Assembly: GCF_026183695.1 (NCBI RefSeq)
Contig: NZ_JAPFRD010000002.1
Location: 240,279 to 304,278, forward strand
Origin: Alteromonas aquimaris
GTDB taxonomy: Bacteria > Pseudomonadota > Gammaproteobacteria > Enterobacterales > Alteromonadaceae
Reading direction: 5' to 3'
Length of the DNA stretch: 64,000 nt
Shown here: positions 35,909 through 44,349 of the stretch, piece after piece
Layout of the letters: each line of letters begins with the position of its first letter
How positions within the stretch are numbered: position 1 is the first letter of the stretch
Program-made: the position numbers and the translations under genes
Notes under the pieces: model-generated
What the model was told of the DNA's origin: nothing
Seen by the model: the letters and a program-made list of their open reading frames with translations, nothing else
Database searches by the model: none

Positions 35909-37372
35909 ATGAATACCTTCAACAAAGCCAGTTTACTGGCCACTCTAACATTATTAATATTAACCAGTATCAGCAAAAATGCGCATTCCTTTGATTTTGA
36001 TAACGGGAATGCACCTGCACAAATAGTTATTCCAACAATAATTCCCGTCATTTTACAAGATGTGTCTCCAGGGGCGGGAGATGCAACATTGGTTTTGCGC
36101 AATACTATATTAGTTACTAATGCCTGGTTCGATGCTATAGCACCTTATCATCCGACAGCTATTGGTATTTATAGTCAATTCGATCACCGCATGACTGAAT
36201 CTACCAACAGAGAGAAAAACATTGCGATTTTGTATGCAAGTTACCACGTAATGCTGAGCTTACAACCGCAGAGAATGCAGACGTGGCGAGCGATGTTGGA
36301 AGATCTAGGTCTGGATCCAGACTTAGATACTGACGATACCTCTACACCTGAAGGGTTAGGTATAGTTGCAGGCAAAAATGTGGTGTTTAACCGTCAAAAT
36401 GACGGTATGAATCAGCTGGGAAACATTGCAGCAGATGGTGAAGAAGCTAAGTACAACCCTGTCCCCTACCTTGATTACACGGGTTATTCTCCGAAAAACT
36501 CGCCTACCTTATTACTCTTCCCTAGCAAATGGCAGCCCGCATTGGTAAGTTCTGGTACAGGACTGTTCAAAGCTCAGCACTTTGTTACTCCGCAACTAAA
36601 GAATGTTACACCCTACTCATATAAGAACCCACGCAAGTTTCGAGCACCCAAACCTACAAACAGTAATGTCATAAATTGGGCGGGTTACATTGAGCAAGCG
36701 CAGCAAGTACTTTATTTTTCGGCCAATCTAACCGAAGAACAAAAGATGAAAGCTGAGTTCTTCGACAATAAATTTAGAAGCTTAGGTTTTTCTGCAGTTC
36801 AGGCGGCACAATTGTATAACCTGAACTTAATGGATTTTGTTCATTTTGACTTCTTAGTTAACGTTGCAGCTTTTGATACTTCTATTGCGATCTGGCAAGA
36901 AAAGTATCGACATGACGCTGTTAGACCCTTTAGCGCTATTGGTTATATTTGGGGTGACAAGCACGTAAGTAGCTGGGGCGGACCTAGACAAGGAACGGTT
37001 ATTGATATGCCGGCTAATCAGTGGAAAAGCTATATGCCTGTTGCAGATCATCCTGAGTATCCTTCAGCGTCAGCAAGTTTCTGTGCTGCACATGCGATAG
37101 CAGCCCGCAAATATCTTGGTAGTGATAATCTGAATTGGACCATCCCAATCCCTCAAGGAAGTTCTGTGGTTGAACCTGGCTTTTCACCTGCTGCAGATAC
37201 TGAGTTGTATTTTGATACATGGACGGACTTTTCAAACGATTGTGGTGATTCTAGAGTCTGGGCAGGAGTTCATTTCCCTGATGCAGTCCCATCTGGTCAA
37301 AAGATTGGTCGTGAAATTGGAGGAATCGCCTATGATTTTGTGATGGGTCATATCAACGGAGACGTAAATTAA
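35909..37372 (+). CDS. vanadium-haloperoxidase-like secreted protein (PAP2 superfamily)
   Basis: This 487-residue protein has a Sec signal (ATLTLLILTSISKNAHS). The C-terminal half has the three blocks of vanadium-dependent haloperoxidases and related phosphatases: KYRHDAVRPFSAI (Lys and Arg-Pro), HPEYPSASASFCAAHA (Pro-Ser block with His) and DSRVWAGVHFPDAV (Ser-Arg and His). The full vanadate-binding set appears present. The middle His-bearing block is PSASASF in place of the usual PSGH, so activity could differ. It probably acts in the periplasm. No chaperone or partner gene is adjacent, and IS fragments lie just upstream. Confidence 0.78.
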   Translation: MNTFNKASLLATLTLLILTSISKNAHSFDFDNGNAPAQIVIPTIIPVILQDVSPGAGDATLVLRNTILVTNAWFDAIAPYHPTAIGIYSQFDHRMTESTNREKNIAILYASYHVMLSLQPQRMQTWRAMLEDLGLDPDLDTDDTSTPEGLGIVAGKNVVFNRQNDGMNQLGNIAADGEEAKYNPVPYLDYTGYSPKNSPTLLLFPSKWQPALVSSGTGLFKAQHFVTPQLKNVTPYSYKNPRKFRAPKPTNSNVINWAGYIEQAQQVLYFSANLTEEQKMKAEFFDNKFRSLGFSAVQAAQLYNLNLMDFVHFDFLVNVAAFDTSIAIWQEKYRHDAVRPFSAIGYIWGDKHVSSWGGPRQGTVIDMPANQWKSYMPVADHPEYPSASASFCAAHAIAARKYLGSDNLNWTIPIPQGSSVVEPGFSPAADTELYFDTWTDFSNDCGDSRVWAGVHFPDAVPSGQKIGREIGGIAYDFVMGHINGDVN

Positions 37373-37705
37373 CAGTAACGATGATTGGTCGGATTTAGTT
37401 TATGCGTAGTGTCCGACTGTCAGCTTTTTTTCTAAACTGATAGCCTAATCTTTTAAAGATGACGGTCTGCAAATCGCTCTAAGTGATCAGCCAGGCTTCG
37501 ACTCTTGAACGTCTCATTTCTGCTAAACTGGTTTAGAGTAATACAGCAACGTTGCTAAGGATAACTGACACCAGCTGTAGGTTCGTCAGAAGCAGTAATT
37601 TTTGGCCATACCTTTAAGCATCTTACTTAAAGTCACGGTATCTGGAAGGGCCTGTTCGTGGTGATAGTGGTTAAACGGCTTATTTCATAGGAACAATTTG
37701 TTGAT
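37373..37705. other. intergenic region inside the transposon end
   Basis: About 330 bases between the haloperoxidase-like gene and the terminal motif array. No gene, RNA or clear hairpin was recognised. Confidence 0.4.
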
Positions 37706-37765
37706 ACTTGATTAAGTTTGTGAACGTTTTAATGCAGGCTGTGAAATAGCAATAAGTCTGTGACA
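37706..37765. repeat. Tn7-like transposon end with three tandem motif copies
   Basis: Read on the minus strand from 37765 the sequence begins TGTCACAGACTTATT, and similar motifs follow at 19 and 21 bases (TTTCACAGCCTGCATTAAAA and GTTCACAAACTTAATC). A terminal TGT/ACA and overlapping repeats of about 20 bases are the hallmarks of a Tn7-type end with TnsB sites. The inward orientation fits the end distal to tnsA. A possible 5-base target duplication is ATGAA at 37766-37770, but the partner copy is not in view. Confidence 0.6.
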
Positions 37766-37775
37766 ATGAAATGAT

Positions 37776-37806
37776 AAAAAGCGAATCAGTGATGATGCGC
37801 TTTTTT
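37776..37806. terminator. bidirectional intrinsic terminator beside the transposon end
   Basis: Stem AAAAAGCG/CGCTTTTT with a 14-base loop and T-run on both strands. It can serve the minus-strand gene ending at 37867. It may also be the terminator of the target gene, since Tn7 relatives insert just behind the stop codon of their target. Confidence 0.65.
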
Positions 37807-37866
37807 ATTGCTGTATGGAAAATCGGAGAAGATAAGTTATCGGTTATTTCTCAGCAGGCCAATTCA

Positions 37867-38454
37867 TTACAAACCACTTGTCGAAACTGCAGATGCTAGC
37901 TCGCTTATTAGATTACGTATTTGATCTTTAGATGCCGATAATCGATTTATCGACTCTTCATCCAATGTATTGCCATTAGCTAAAGCTTCGTGCGCTTCAC
38001 TAAACCCTTTTTCAACGCCATCATGCATAAGCTTAGTGAAATTATTTAACGACTCTTCAGCTGATTGCTCGGGGTTTTGCTCTTGATAACTTGCCAACAG
38101 TGAAGAGAACCCTGTGCGGATCAAATCGCTTAATGACTCATCCGCTGTGGCGGGGCGGAGCGTGACAGATGAGCTAGTTTCATTAGCGGACTGTAAAAAT
38201 TCATTTATATTGTGGGTTACAATTGTCGTAACGGCAGCATCGGTATTTGCGCTGTCGGTTATATTTAATTCGACTTGATCGGTCGCGTTAGTCCTTTCTG
38301 TCGCGTTTTTTTCAGCTTGGCGCTCAGCATTGCGCGCGTGTGCCATCGCAGAAACGTCCTTGCCTAAGGGACCTGTTGTGCCTTCCTCTGCACGAGTCGC
38401 CTTAAGTTGATGAACTTGCTGACCGAAATTTTGGGAAAATGCTACCGCTTGCAT
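37867..38454 (-). CDS. DUF5610-like helical protein
   Basis: A 195-residue protein with no signal or membrane segment. The C-terminal half (LIRTGFSSLLASYQEQ, then LMHDGVEKGFSEAHEALAN) fits the DUF5610 pattern of a helical domain with a GF-EA motif. The N-terminal half is polar and probably disordered. Family role unknown. It is the first gene of what looks like ordinary chromosome beyond the transposon end. Confidence 0.6.
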   Translation of the reverse strand: MQAVAFSQNFGQQVHQLKATRAEEGTTGPLGKDVSAMAHARNAERQAEKNATERTNATDQVELNITDSANTDAAVTTIVTHNINEFLQSANETSSSVTLRPATADESLSDLIRTGFSSLLASYQEQNPEQSAEESLNNFTKLMHDGVEKGFSEAHEALANGNTLDEESINRLSASKDQIRNLISELASAVSTSGL

Positions 38455-38945
38455 TGATGCCTCTCATATCGTTAAACCTGTTCTCGAGTTTTCGGCAGTG
38501 ACGGTAAAAGCTTGAGCAAATAATAATCATTTTATTCATTGTGAGTAGATTATTTTGAGTAAATTTTTAAGTGACAATCATCTTTGTCTACAACTAGCAG
38601 AGGTATGATGTGTTATTGGAATCGCCATGTAATTGTTGGTCTAGCGCCTTTAAAAAGTGAGGTCCTTCTGGAAAGTTTACCAGTGCGGAATTGAGAGGGA
38701 CTGTCCAGTAGGGTGTTAGATGTAAAGGATAAGAGATTTTAAGAAGGGGAGTTGGTGTTTCTCAAATTAAAGAATCAATTTGTTCAGGAAACGCTAGGGA
38801 ACAAATCAACCAGTACGGTCAAACTTGAATCCAGCTCCCAACGCGGGGGGGGAAGGAATTTCGTTTGATCTCAAGACAGCGCTCTTGGCCAAGTTAGTAG
38901 AGTAGTGCATAAACGCCCGAAGAAACGTTATTAGCTGCCAGATAG
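38455..38945. other. intergenic region without recognisable gene
   Basis: About 490 bases between two minus-strand genes; no gene, RNA or clear terminator recognised. A G-run at 38845-38852 is a notable low-complexity spot. Confidence 0.4.
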
Positions 38946-39806
38946 TTACCGTAGCGTTTTTTCGGTAGGTTGCGCGTGAATTTTACTTTCGTACTGTTGT
39001 CGCGCTGCACCTGTTTTATAGCTACTAAATCTGAAGGGGTAGATAAGTTGAGCGACTAAACTGGCGCTGCTTTGACCTTTTACTCCCAATGGCTTTGTAC
39101 ATAGACCCGGTACTCGATATGTACCGAATGCCAAATCGAAGACGGCGAATACAGTCGCAAAATTGGTCTTGTGGGCCGCTTGCTCCTCAGCATGGTGCCA
39201 ACGGTGCATCACCGGAGACACAAAGACATAACCTAATTTCCCATAGGCCCACGGTAGATCGGCATGAATGAAAAAGCCGTAATAATGGCGCACAAGCCCA
39301 TTTATAAGAATTGCATAGGGTGGTAGGCCCACAGCTAATAAGAACGTACTATCGATGATAAAAGTAGATAGCCGATTTATCGGATGAAAGCGCTCAAGAG
39401 TCAGCCATGTCATATTGGCATCGGAATGGTGCATCATATGGGATGGCCATAAAAACGAAGTATGCTCAAACCTGTGCCGCCAATAACCAATAAAATCACC
39501 TAAAAAAACCGCTACAAAAATAACCAGCGGTTCAGGAATGCTTTGCCAAGTGTCGGGCTGAATCAACAACAGGTTATGCTGTTTCTGGAGCTGTGAAATC
39601 CATACTAATACCGGTGTCAGTAGTAATAGGTTGAGCGCCATAATATTGATATTGAACACTGTGTTAGGAAGGGCGGTGCGCAGCGCAGAAATCGCCTTCT
39701 TTCCTTTCACTATAAATGCTAGCGCAAGAAATATAAGCGCGATGCCAAAAAGCTTAGTGGCGGTGTCACCAATTAAATAAAATGAGTCGATAAGAAAATC
39801 GTACAT
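38946..39806 (-). CDS. sterol desaturase / fatty acid hydroxylase family protein
   Basis: This 286-residue integral membrane di-iron enzyme has three or four hydrophobic segments at the N-terminus. The histidine boxes of the family are visible: HRFEHTS, HMMHHSDANM and HRWHHAEEQAAH. Members hydroxylate or desaturate lipids at the membrane using molecular oxygen; the substrate cannot be predicted. It stands alone on the minus strand with long spacers on both sides. Confidence 0.85.
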   Translation of the reverse strand: MYDFLIDSFYLIGDTATKLFGIALIFLALAFIVKGKKAISALRTALPNTVFNINIMALNLLLLTPVLVWISQLQKQHNLLLIQPDTWQSIPEPLVIFVAVFLGDFIGYWRHRFEHTSFLWPSHMMHHSDANMTWLTLERFHPINRLSTFIIDSTFLLAVGLPPYAILINGLVRHYYGFFIHADLPWAYGKLGYVFVSPVMHRWHHAEEQAAHKTNFATVFAVFDLAFGTYRVPGLCTKPLGVKGQSSASLVAQLIYPFRFSSYKTGAARQQYESKIHAQPTEKTLR

Positions 39807-40506
39807 GTTGATTCGAACCTGAGCGTTAGCAAATCCGTTTTCCTAATCCTGCTCTAAACCAACTTCCAACACTGTTTTGATAGCCAGAGAGGTGAAAAAT
39901 TTTATTAATCTTAAGTAGCCTTACCACGGTGACATTCTGAATGTTTAGCTAAAAACCAAAAGATTTAGATATACATTAAAAAATAGATCAGATATCACAG
40001 AACTCAAATTGGAAAAAAGGGGGCAAGAAGGGCAGACACTCACCAAAAAATGGGTGATGATGCCGAAAGCCATTTTGCTCAAGCAGGCAGAACTGGTTTA
40101 ACCTCAATTTTTTAATTTAAACGTGAAGCGTAACGGACCAGTATATGGTCATTGCGGGGGCTGGGCATAATGATCACCCAAGGTTCGAATGAAGAGGTTT
40201 AATTGTGCCGATGTCTGGTCGCACTCCCGCTGTCCTTTGGGTGGAGTGACTGTCCACATAACCATTTTGATAGGACTGGAGATGAGCCCCGCTCATCTCC
40301 GGGAAATATTGTAAATAACAAAAAGGGGGCCAATAGAGTAGGGCGCGAATCGAAAGTGACTAACATCTGGAAGGTCACTGCATCCCTTTTTCAATCTATA
40401 GGCGGGGGTATAATCGCCCTGAATCCGTCTTATACTCAATTTCATTGCCCTCTACAAAATTAGTTTGAAAAGTGTCGTTCCTATTTGGGATGAGTCAAAT
40501 ACTTTT
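39807..40506. other. long intergenic region without supported gene
   Basis: About 700 bases. Open frames here (for example 40203-40463) lack ribosome sites and recognisable domains. GGTTCGAA-like strings occur but no tRNA cloverleaf could be drawn. Confidence 0.4.
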
Positions 40507-40532
40507 AAAAAAGGGGGAAATTTATTCCCCCA
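40507..40532 (-). terminator. intrinsic terminator of the SYLF gene
   Basis: On the minus strand a GGGGGAATAAATTTCCCCC hairpin followed by a T-run, 24 bases after the gene's stop. Confidence 0.85.
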
Positions 40533-40555
40533 CTATTTCACATCTTACGACTTGC

Positions 40556-41248
40556 TTAGTTACGAGCGGTCAGTACCAGCTGAGCGGGATTTTTATTGTC
40601 CGAACTTACTTTTCCATCTGCTACTTCTTGTGGACTAACGGTCGAACCGTAATAGGCAGTATTTTCTTCGTCATCCCACATGATATTCTCGATGCTGAGT
40701 GCGACGTCCGCAAAGGCACCTTCAGTATCGGTCCATACTACGATGTCTCCTTTACCCACGGATGCTTGTGCGTGTGCAGAATAGTCAATTATCGACAAGC
40801 CGGCGTCAGCGTTGAGCGAAAAGTTGTTGTCATCCATGAATGTTTTTACCGCTTTGTCGTTCTGCAATACCATCGCAATTTCGCCAGCTTCAATACCGGC
40901 CTCTAGACCAGCGTTTAGCGCACCAATGTTATAGAACATCGGGCCGCTCCAGTCGCTGCCATCGCGTACTAGCAGAACGCCTTCACCGCCGGCTGCCCCC
41001 ACGCCTAGTGCAGCTCGGGCATAATTAGGAATTAGAAAGACACCCTGTGCGTTATCCATCAGGTTGGCAAGCTCATTATCTTCCTTCATATCGCGAAGCA
41101 CTTCAGCTGCGCCCTCAAGTGTATCGTTAGTTTCAGCTTTAAGTTCAGCAGGGTCATCCAGTTTCTCTGCCTGCGCGCTTACGCTTACACCTGCAGTAGC
41201 TAGTGCAAACATAGTGGCAGCGGTTAATGTTTTCAGTTGGGTTTTCAT
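40556..41248 (-). CDS. SYLF/YSC84 lipid-binding domain protein
   Basis: This 230-residue secreted protein has the signal FALATAGVSVSAQA. The mature part is a SYLF (YSC84) domain: LMDNAQGVFLIPN, then GEGVLLVRDGSDWSGP, GIEAGEIAMVLQN and GDIVVWTDTEGAFADVALS. The family binds phosphoinositide-like lipids in eukaryotes; the bacterial periplasmic role is unknown. ATG 41248 is behind an excellent AGGAGG site. It is monocistronic with a clear terminator. Confidence 0.85.
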   Translation of the reverse strand: MKTQLKTLTAATMFALATAGVSVSAQAEKLDDPAELKAETNDTLEGAAEVLRDMKEDNELANLMDNAQGVFLIPNYARAALGVGAAGGEGVLLVRDGSDWSGPMFYNIGALNAGLEAGIEAGEIAMVLQNDKAVKTFMDDNNFSLNADAGLSIIDYSAHAQASVGKGDIVVWTDTEGAFADVALSIENIMWDDEENTAYYGSTVSPQEVADGKVSSDNKNPAQLVLTARN

Positions 41249-41634
41249 TGTAACCTCCTATTTTTCGTGAAAGTTGGGTACAACAGAGAAGAGAGGCAAA
41301 GAATATACCGATAACGAATTTTTTTTGGGGGTCTTTTGCAGCCCTTTCCTGTCAGGCACCGGATAGAATTTTTGGTTCTGTGGTAAATACCAAATATGCA
41401 TTATGTTGATGAAAATATTTCCGAAAGCATGCATGTTTTTCAGAGCAAACTGAAGTTGGACTCTTGAAATTAAATTAAACGGATAGCAGAACAGGGGTCA
41501 CCTACCATTCGCACCGGCCCGTCACTTTTCTACCCGAATAGTGTTTTCCCCAGCGAGAATAAATAGCATCTTGCACATCACTTTTTTTACCGATAGGCTA
41601 TGCTGAATGTCTAAAGAACAACAAGGAATCCAAT
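41249..41634. other. divergent promoter region
   Basis: About 385 bases between divergent genes. It must hold promoters for both; nothing more specific was recognised. Confidence 0.4.
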
Positions 41635-42063
41635 ATGTTAAGTCGTCAATTGAAGGTAGTGGCGGTAGCGATGAGTTTGTTGCTATCAGTAAAGGTTATG
41701 GCACACGAATTCGGCTCGCCGCAAGAGGCGGTAAACAGCTACATCACCGCAGTTAAAACAGGGTCGGGTGAACATATTAAAATGGCGTTTTTAGAGTCAG
41801 CGTCAATCCAGTATTTCAACGAAGAGGGTAGCTACAAAAACTACACCCGCGATGCATTTGCTGACCTGGTGGATAGTGGTAGTGAATGGAACGCCACGAT
41901 TGAAATCACCGATGTAAAGGTAACAGGCAATGCTGCTAACGCAACGGTGAAGTTCAGTTGGGGTAAGGAGGGTAAAAAAGGCTATGTGGATTACCTGAAT
42001 TTGATTAACCATAACGGAAGTTGGCACATAACCGACAAAGTTGCGCAATATGTAGAGCGGTAA
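41635..42063 (+). CDS. secreted NTF2-like (lumazine-binding-type) protein
   Basis: A 142-residue protein with signal MSLLLSVKVMAHEF and a single NTF2-like cone fold: SPQEAVNSYITAVKTG (first helix), then the strand pattern ATIEITDVKVTGNAANATVK and ending NGSWHITDKVA. Such proteins act as enzymes or ligand binders; no catalytic pair can be assigned. ATG 41635 has AAGGA at good spacing. No neighbour suggests a pathway. Confidence 0.75.
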   Translation: MLSRQLKVVAVAMSLLLSVKVMAHEFGSPQEAVNSYITAVKTGSGEHIKMAFLESASIQYFNEEGSYKNYTRDAFADLVDSGSEWNATIEITDVKVTGNAANATVKFSWGKEGKKGYVDYLNLINHNGSWHITDKVAQYVER

Positions 42064-42595
42064 AACCACGGGGAAAGCAAGAGTTTTTACTTTGTTGGAG
42101 GGGATTTTAAAAAGCTGATGTCCTGGGAAATAATTCTCGATTGTGGACATTAATAGGCTGTACGGTTTAACGTGTCGAAGCAAGTGAGCTGCCCTTGCAC
42201 CCTAATGGTCTTCTAAACAGCACTGAAATGTCACTTTTCACTCTCATAGTATAAGAAGAGCTTAGAACAGTCCGGAACACCCTTACTAACCTCGTATCAA
42301 ACGTCCGCAATCTGTACACTCATGGGCATACTCGCAGTATATCACCTGCGCAATTGGGGATGGCTGGATCACCCAGTAGCGAACTGTCTAGTGAAAGCTG
42401 GGAAGTCCAGTTATACGTGAGGAGTCAAAGCAAAGTATTTTTCTTGACCTTTCCCCTCATACTAAGCGCTCTAAACAGCTTAGATTCTTGCATAATGTTA
42501 TTACTCAGAAACTATCCTTCAATCCAGTTATTGTTATTCGTTTTTCCGTCTAAATTTTAAATACCAGATACTGGTAACTTAATAAGGAAATTAAA
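42064..42595. other. intergenic region upstream of the bacteriocin-like gene
   Basis: About 530 AT-rich bases. A 68-codon frame at 42354-42560 has no ribosome site and is rejected. The promoter of the bacteriocin-like pair must lie near the 3' part. Confidence 0.4.
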
Positions 42596-42832
42596 ATGGA
42601 ATTACTTAATATTGAAGAGTTAAATGCGGTCAGCGGCGGCTGCGCTGAACACTGTTGGGGCGATTTTAGCGCCGCGGGTTTTGGCATTTCAGTTATGGCT
42701 GGAGCGATAGGTGGAATGAGAGGAGGTTTTGTTGGCGCCGCTCTAGGGGGTTTTTCTGCTGGGATCGCCTATGCTGGAAGTAAGGTTGGCGACACAATGT
42801 CCAAAAGGACGACCAAAGTTAAGGATGAGTAG
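42596..42832 (+). CDS. double-glycine-leader bacteriocin (class II microcin) precursor
   Basis: A 78-residue precursor with a typical double-glycine leader, MELLNIEELNAVSGG, cut after Gly15 by a peptidase-containing ABC transporter. The predicted mature peptide is about 63 residues, begins CAEHCWGDF (two close cysteines, a possible disulphide) and continues with a glycine-rich hydrophobic helix (GISVMAGAIGGMRGG, FVGAALGGFSAGIAYAG), then a basic tail. This is the design of pore-forming class II microcins and lactobin-like peptides. ATG 42596 follows AAGGAA. No exporter gene lies nearby, so export would depend on a transporter elsewhere in the genome. Confidence 0.75.
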   Translation: MELLNIEELNAVSGGCAEHCWGDFSAAGFGISVMAGAIGGMRGGFVGAALGGFSAGIAYAGSKVGDTMSKRTTKVKDE

Positions 42833-42834
42833 AT

Positions 42835-42856
42835 AAGGGGAATTGTCTCCCCTTTT
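42835..42856 (+). terminator. hairpin between bacteriocin and putative immunity gene
   Basis: Stem AAGGGGA/TCCCCTT with a 6-base loop and TTTT, starting 2 bases after the bacteriocin stop and ending 17 bases before the next start. It may act as an attenuator setting the ratio of the two products. Confidence 0.6.
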
Positions 42857-42872
42857 AAAAAAGGATTTATCC

Positions 42873-43088
42873 ATGAATGTTTCGATAAAGAATGTGACAC
42901 TGCTATTTGCTTATGTGTTAGCACTAACCGCAGTATTAATAATGATATTAAGTATTGTTACTGAAGTGTTTCCCACTCAAAATGAAGCGCTAAGAAATGT
43001 GATAATCGCGGTGGTAATTTATTTGACGGTCAAATTGGCCACGCACTTTGGAATTAGACATAATTTATTTCACGATGTGAAGAAGTAA
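42873..43088 (+). CDS. small two-helix membrane protein, putative bacteriocin immunity protein
   Basis: A 71-residue protein from ATG 42873, with AAAAAAGGA 7 bases upstream; the longer frame from 42843 overlaps the hairpin and is not used. It has two membrane helices, VTLLFAYVLALTAVLIMILS and NVIIAVVIYLTVKLATHF, and a basic end. Size, topology and position right after the bacteriocin precursor fit an immunity protein that protects the producer's inner membrane. This is inferred from context; there is no sequence family to confirm it. Confidence 0.6.
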   Translation: MNVSIKNVTLLFAYVLALTAVLIMILSIVTEVFPTQNEALRNVIIAVVIYLTVKLATHFGIRHNLFHDVKK

Positions 43089-43196
43089 ACAGAATGGTCG
43101 ATTGATGGGGAGAAAGTGTCTTAACCGTGTTGACTAAACAATATTTCTGAATGTATGGCAAAATAGCGCACTCACTGCGTGCGCTGAGTCAAATTA

Positions 43197-43748
43197 TCAG
43201 CTTCTTTTCCTACCAGCGGCAAATAACAGCCCACTTGCAACCAGCAGTAGAACCGCAGGTTCAGGTACAGCGAATAGCTGACCTCGCAACTCTCCCGGGT
43301 TAAAAATTTCAGTGTGCAAATTGATATACATATTGCCAGCCTTCAATTCATTGGCAAGTTCGTCGGTTAGCGGGTTGGAGGCGTCGTCAAACCGCCAGTC
43401 ACCTGAAATGGTCCCATTCGTAGTACCTAAGAACGCAAAGTCTGTCGTATCAAAAAGGTGAACAACAGGACCATTTACGCCTGTTGAGGCATTATGGAAA
43501 TGCCCCCCACCGAAAATATCAACTATTGGCGAGCTAAGGCCGGAATAGTTTATTTCATAGGTGAACACGTACGCGCCGGCCGTACCGGTTAATTCGCCCA
43601 TCGCACTTCCTGTTGCAGTCGTATCAACACTCGGGACCTCCTGGTCACCGCTTAACGTGGCAGTAAATATGACACCCGCATTGGCTACATGTGCAAATGA
43701 AGTCAATGCGCATACTAATAGCGATTGAAGTATTACTTTTAGTTTCAT
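43197..43748 (-). CDS. CHRD domain protein with PEP-CTERM sorting signal
   Basis: A 183-residue exported protein with an N-terminal signal (LVCALTSFAHVANA) and one CHRD domain (TATLSGDQEVPSVDTTATGS, GGGHFHNASTGVNGPVVHLF and the end INLHTEIFNPGELRGQL). The C-terminus is a PEP-CTERM signal: VPEPAVLLLVASGLLFAAGR plus basic residues. Such tails are processed by an exosortase, and CHRD domains are found in extracellular matrix or surface proteins. No exosortase gene is in the window. Confidence 0.85.
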   Translation of the reverse strand: MKLKVILQSLLVCALTSFAHVANAGVIFTATLSGDQEVPSVDTTATGSAMGELTGTAGAYVFTYEINYSGLSSPIVDIFGGGHFHNASTGVNGPVVHLFDTTDFAFLGTTNGTISGDWRFDDASNPLTDELANELKAGNMYINLHTEIFNPGELRGQLFAVPEPAVLLLVASGLLFAAGRKRS

Positions 43749-44304
43749 GACAATCCCATCTTTTTAGTTTTAGAAGGTAATACCCTATGCGAGGTTCATT
43801 ACGCACCAGGTACGAACCGAAAATGACCACTTAATAAGATCGGCTTTACTTAAACTGCATATTTTTTAAGCAATATTTCGGCCTTACTTTATTTAGATTG
43901 AAAATCAATGATTTATAAAGTGTAGGGATTTGCAGTGTAAAATATCCTGACACTTTTTGTTTTTTGGTTGTAGTAATTCAGTAAACTGCTGGTTGCCATT
44001 AACCCTTTCAGAATAGTGTGATAGTTCGCGTAAGTTGTCGAAAAGTGGCCGTATAAATTGGATTACGCTGAATATTTACATTTGAGTGATTGGAAAATAC
44101 AACTCCGAATAGACGAGGTATTCGGAACATGCCTGAACAGTTTAAGATTCCGGTGCCTGCCTGCTTCGTTATTGGACAAACGCGGCGTGGTTACCCGTGC
44201 AATCTGTTTGTTCATTTAAAATATAACTTCTTGCACTTACAGATCTCTAATTAAACTGAAGAGTTTTCAAGGCATCGTAGGCAAGCCCTAACAAGTTAAG
44301 CATA
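43749..44304. other. intergenic region without recognisable gene
   Basis: About 550 bases between two minus-strand genes. It must contain the CHRD gene promoter; no gene was recognised. Confidence 0.4.
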
Positions 44305-44330
44305 AAAAAGGCCCGTTTAACGGGCCTTTC
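44305..44330 (-). terminator. intrinsic terminator of the large S8 protease gene
   Basis: AAAGGCCCG/CGGGCCTTT stem with a 5-base loop and a T-run on the minus strand, 20 bases after the stop. Confidence 0.88.
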
Positions 44331-44349
44331 AAGTATTACTCTATCAGCA

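Noticed and set aside
39800..40200. GGTTCGAA-like strings that recall a tRNA T-loop
   Set aside because: No acceptor, anticodon or T stem could be paired around them on either strand.
40203..40906. Plus-strand frames opposite and before the SYLF gene
   Set aside because: The second is a shadow of the SYLF gene and the first has no start signal or domain.
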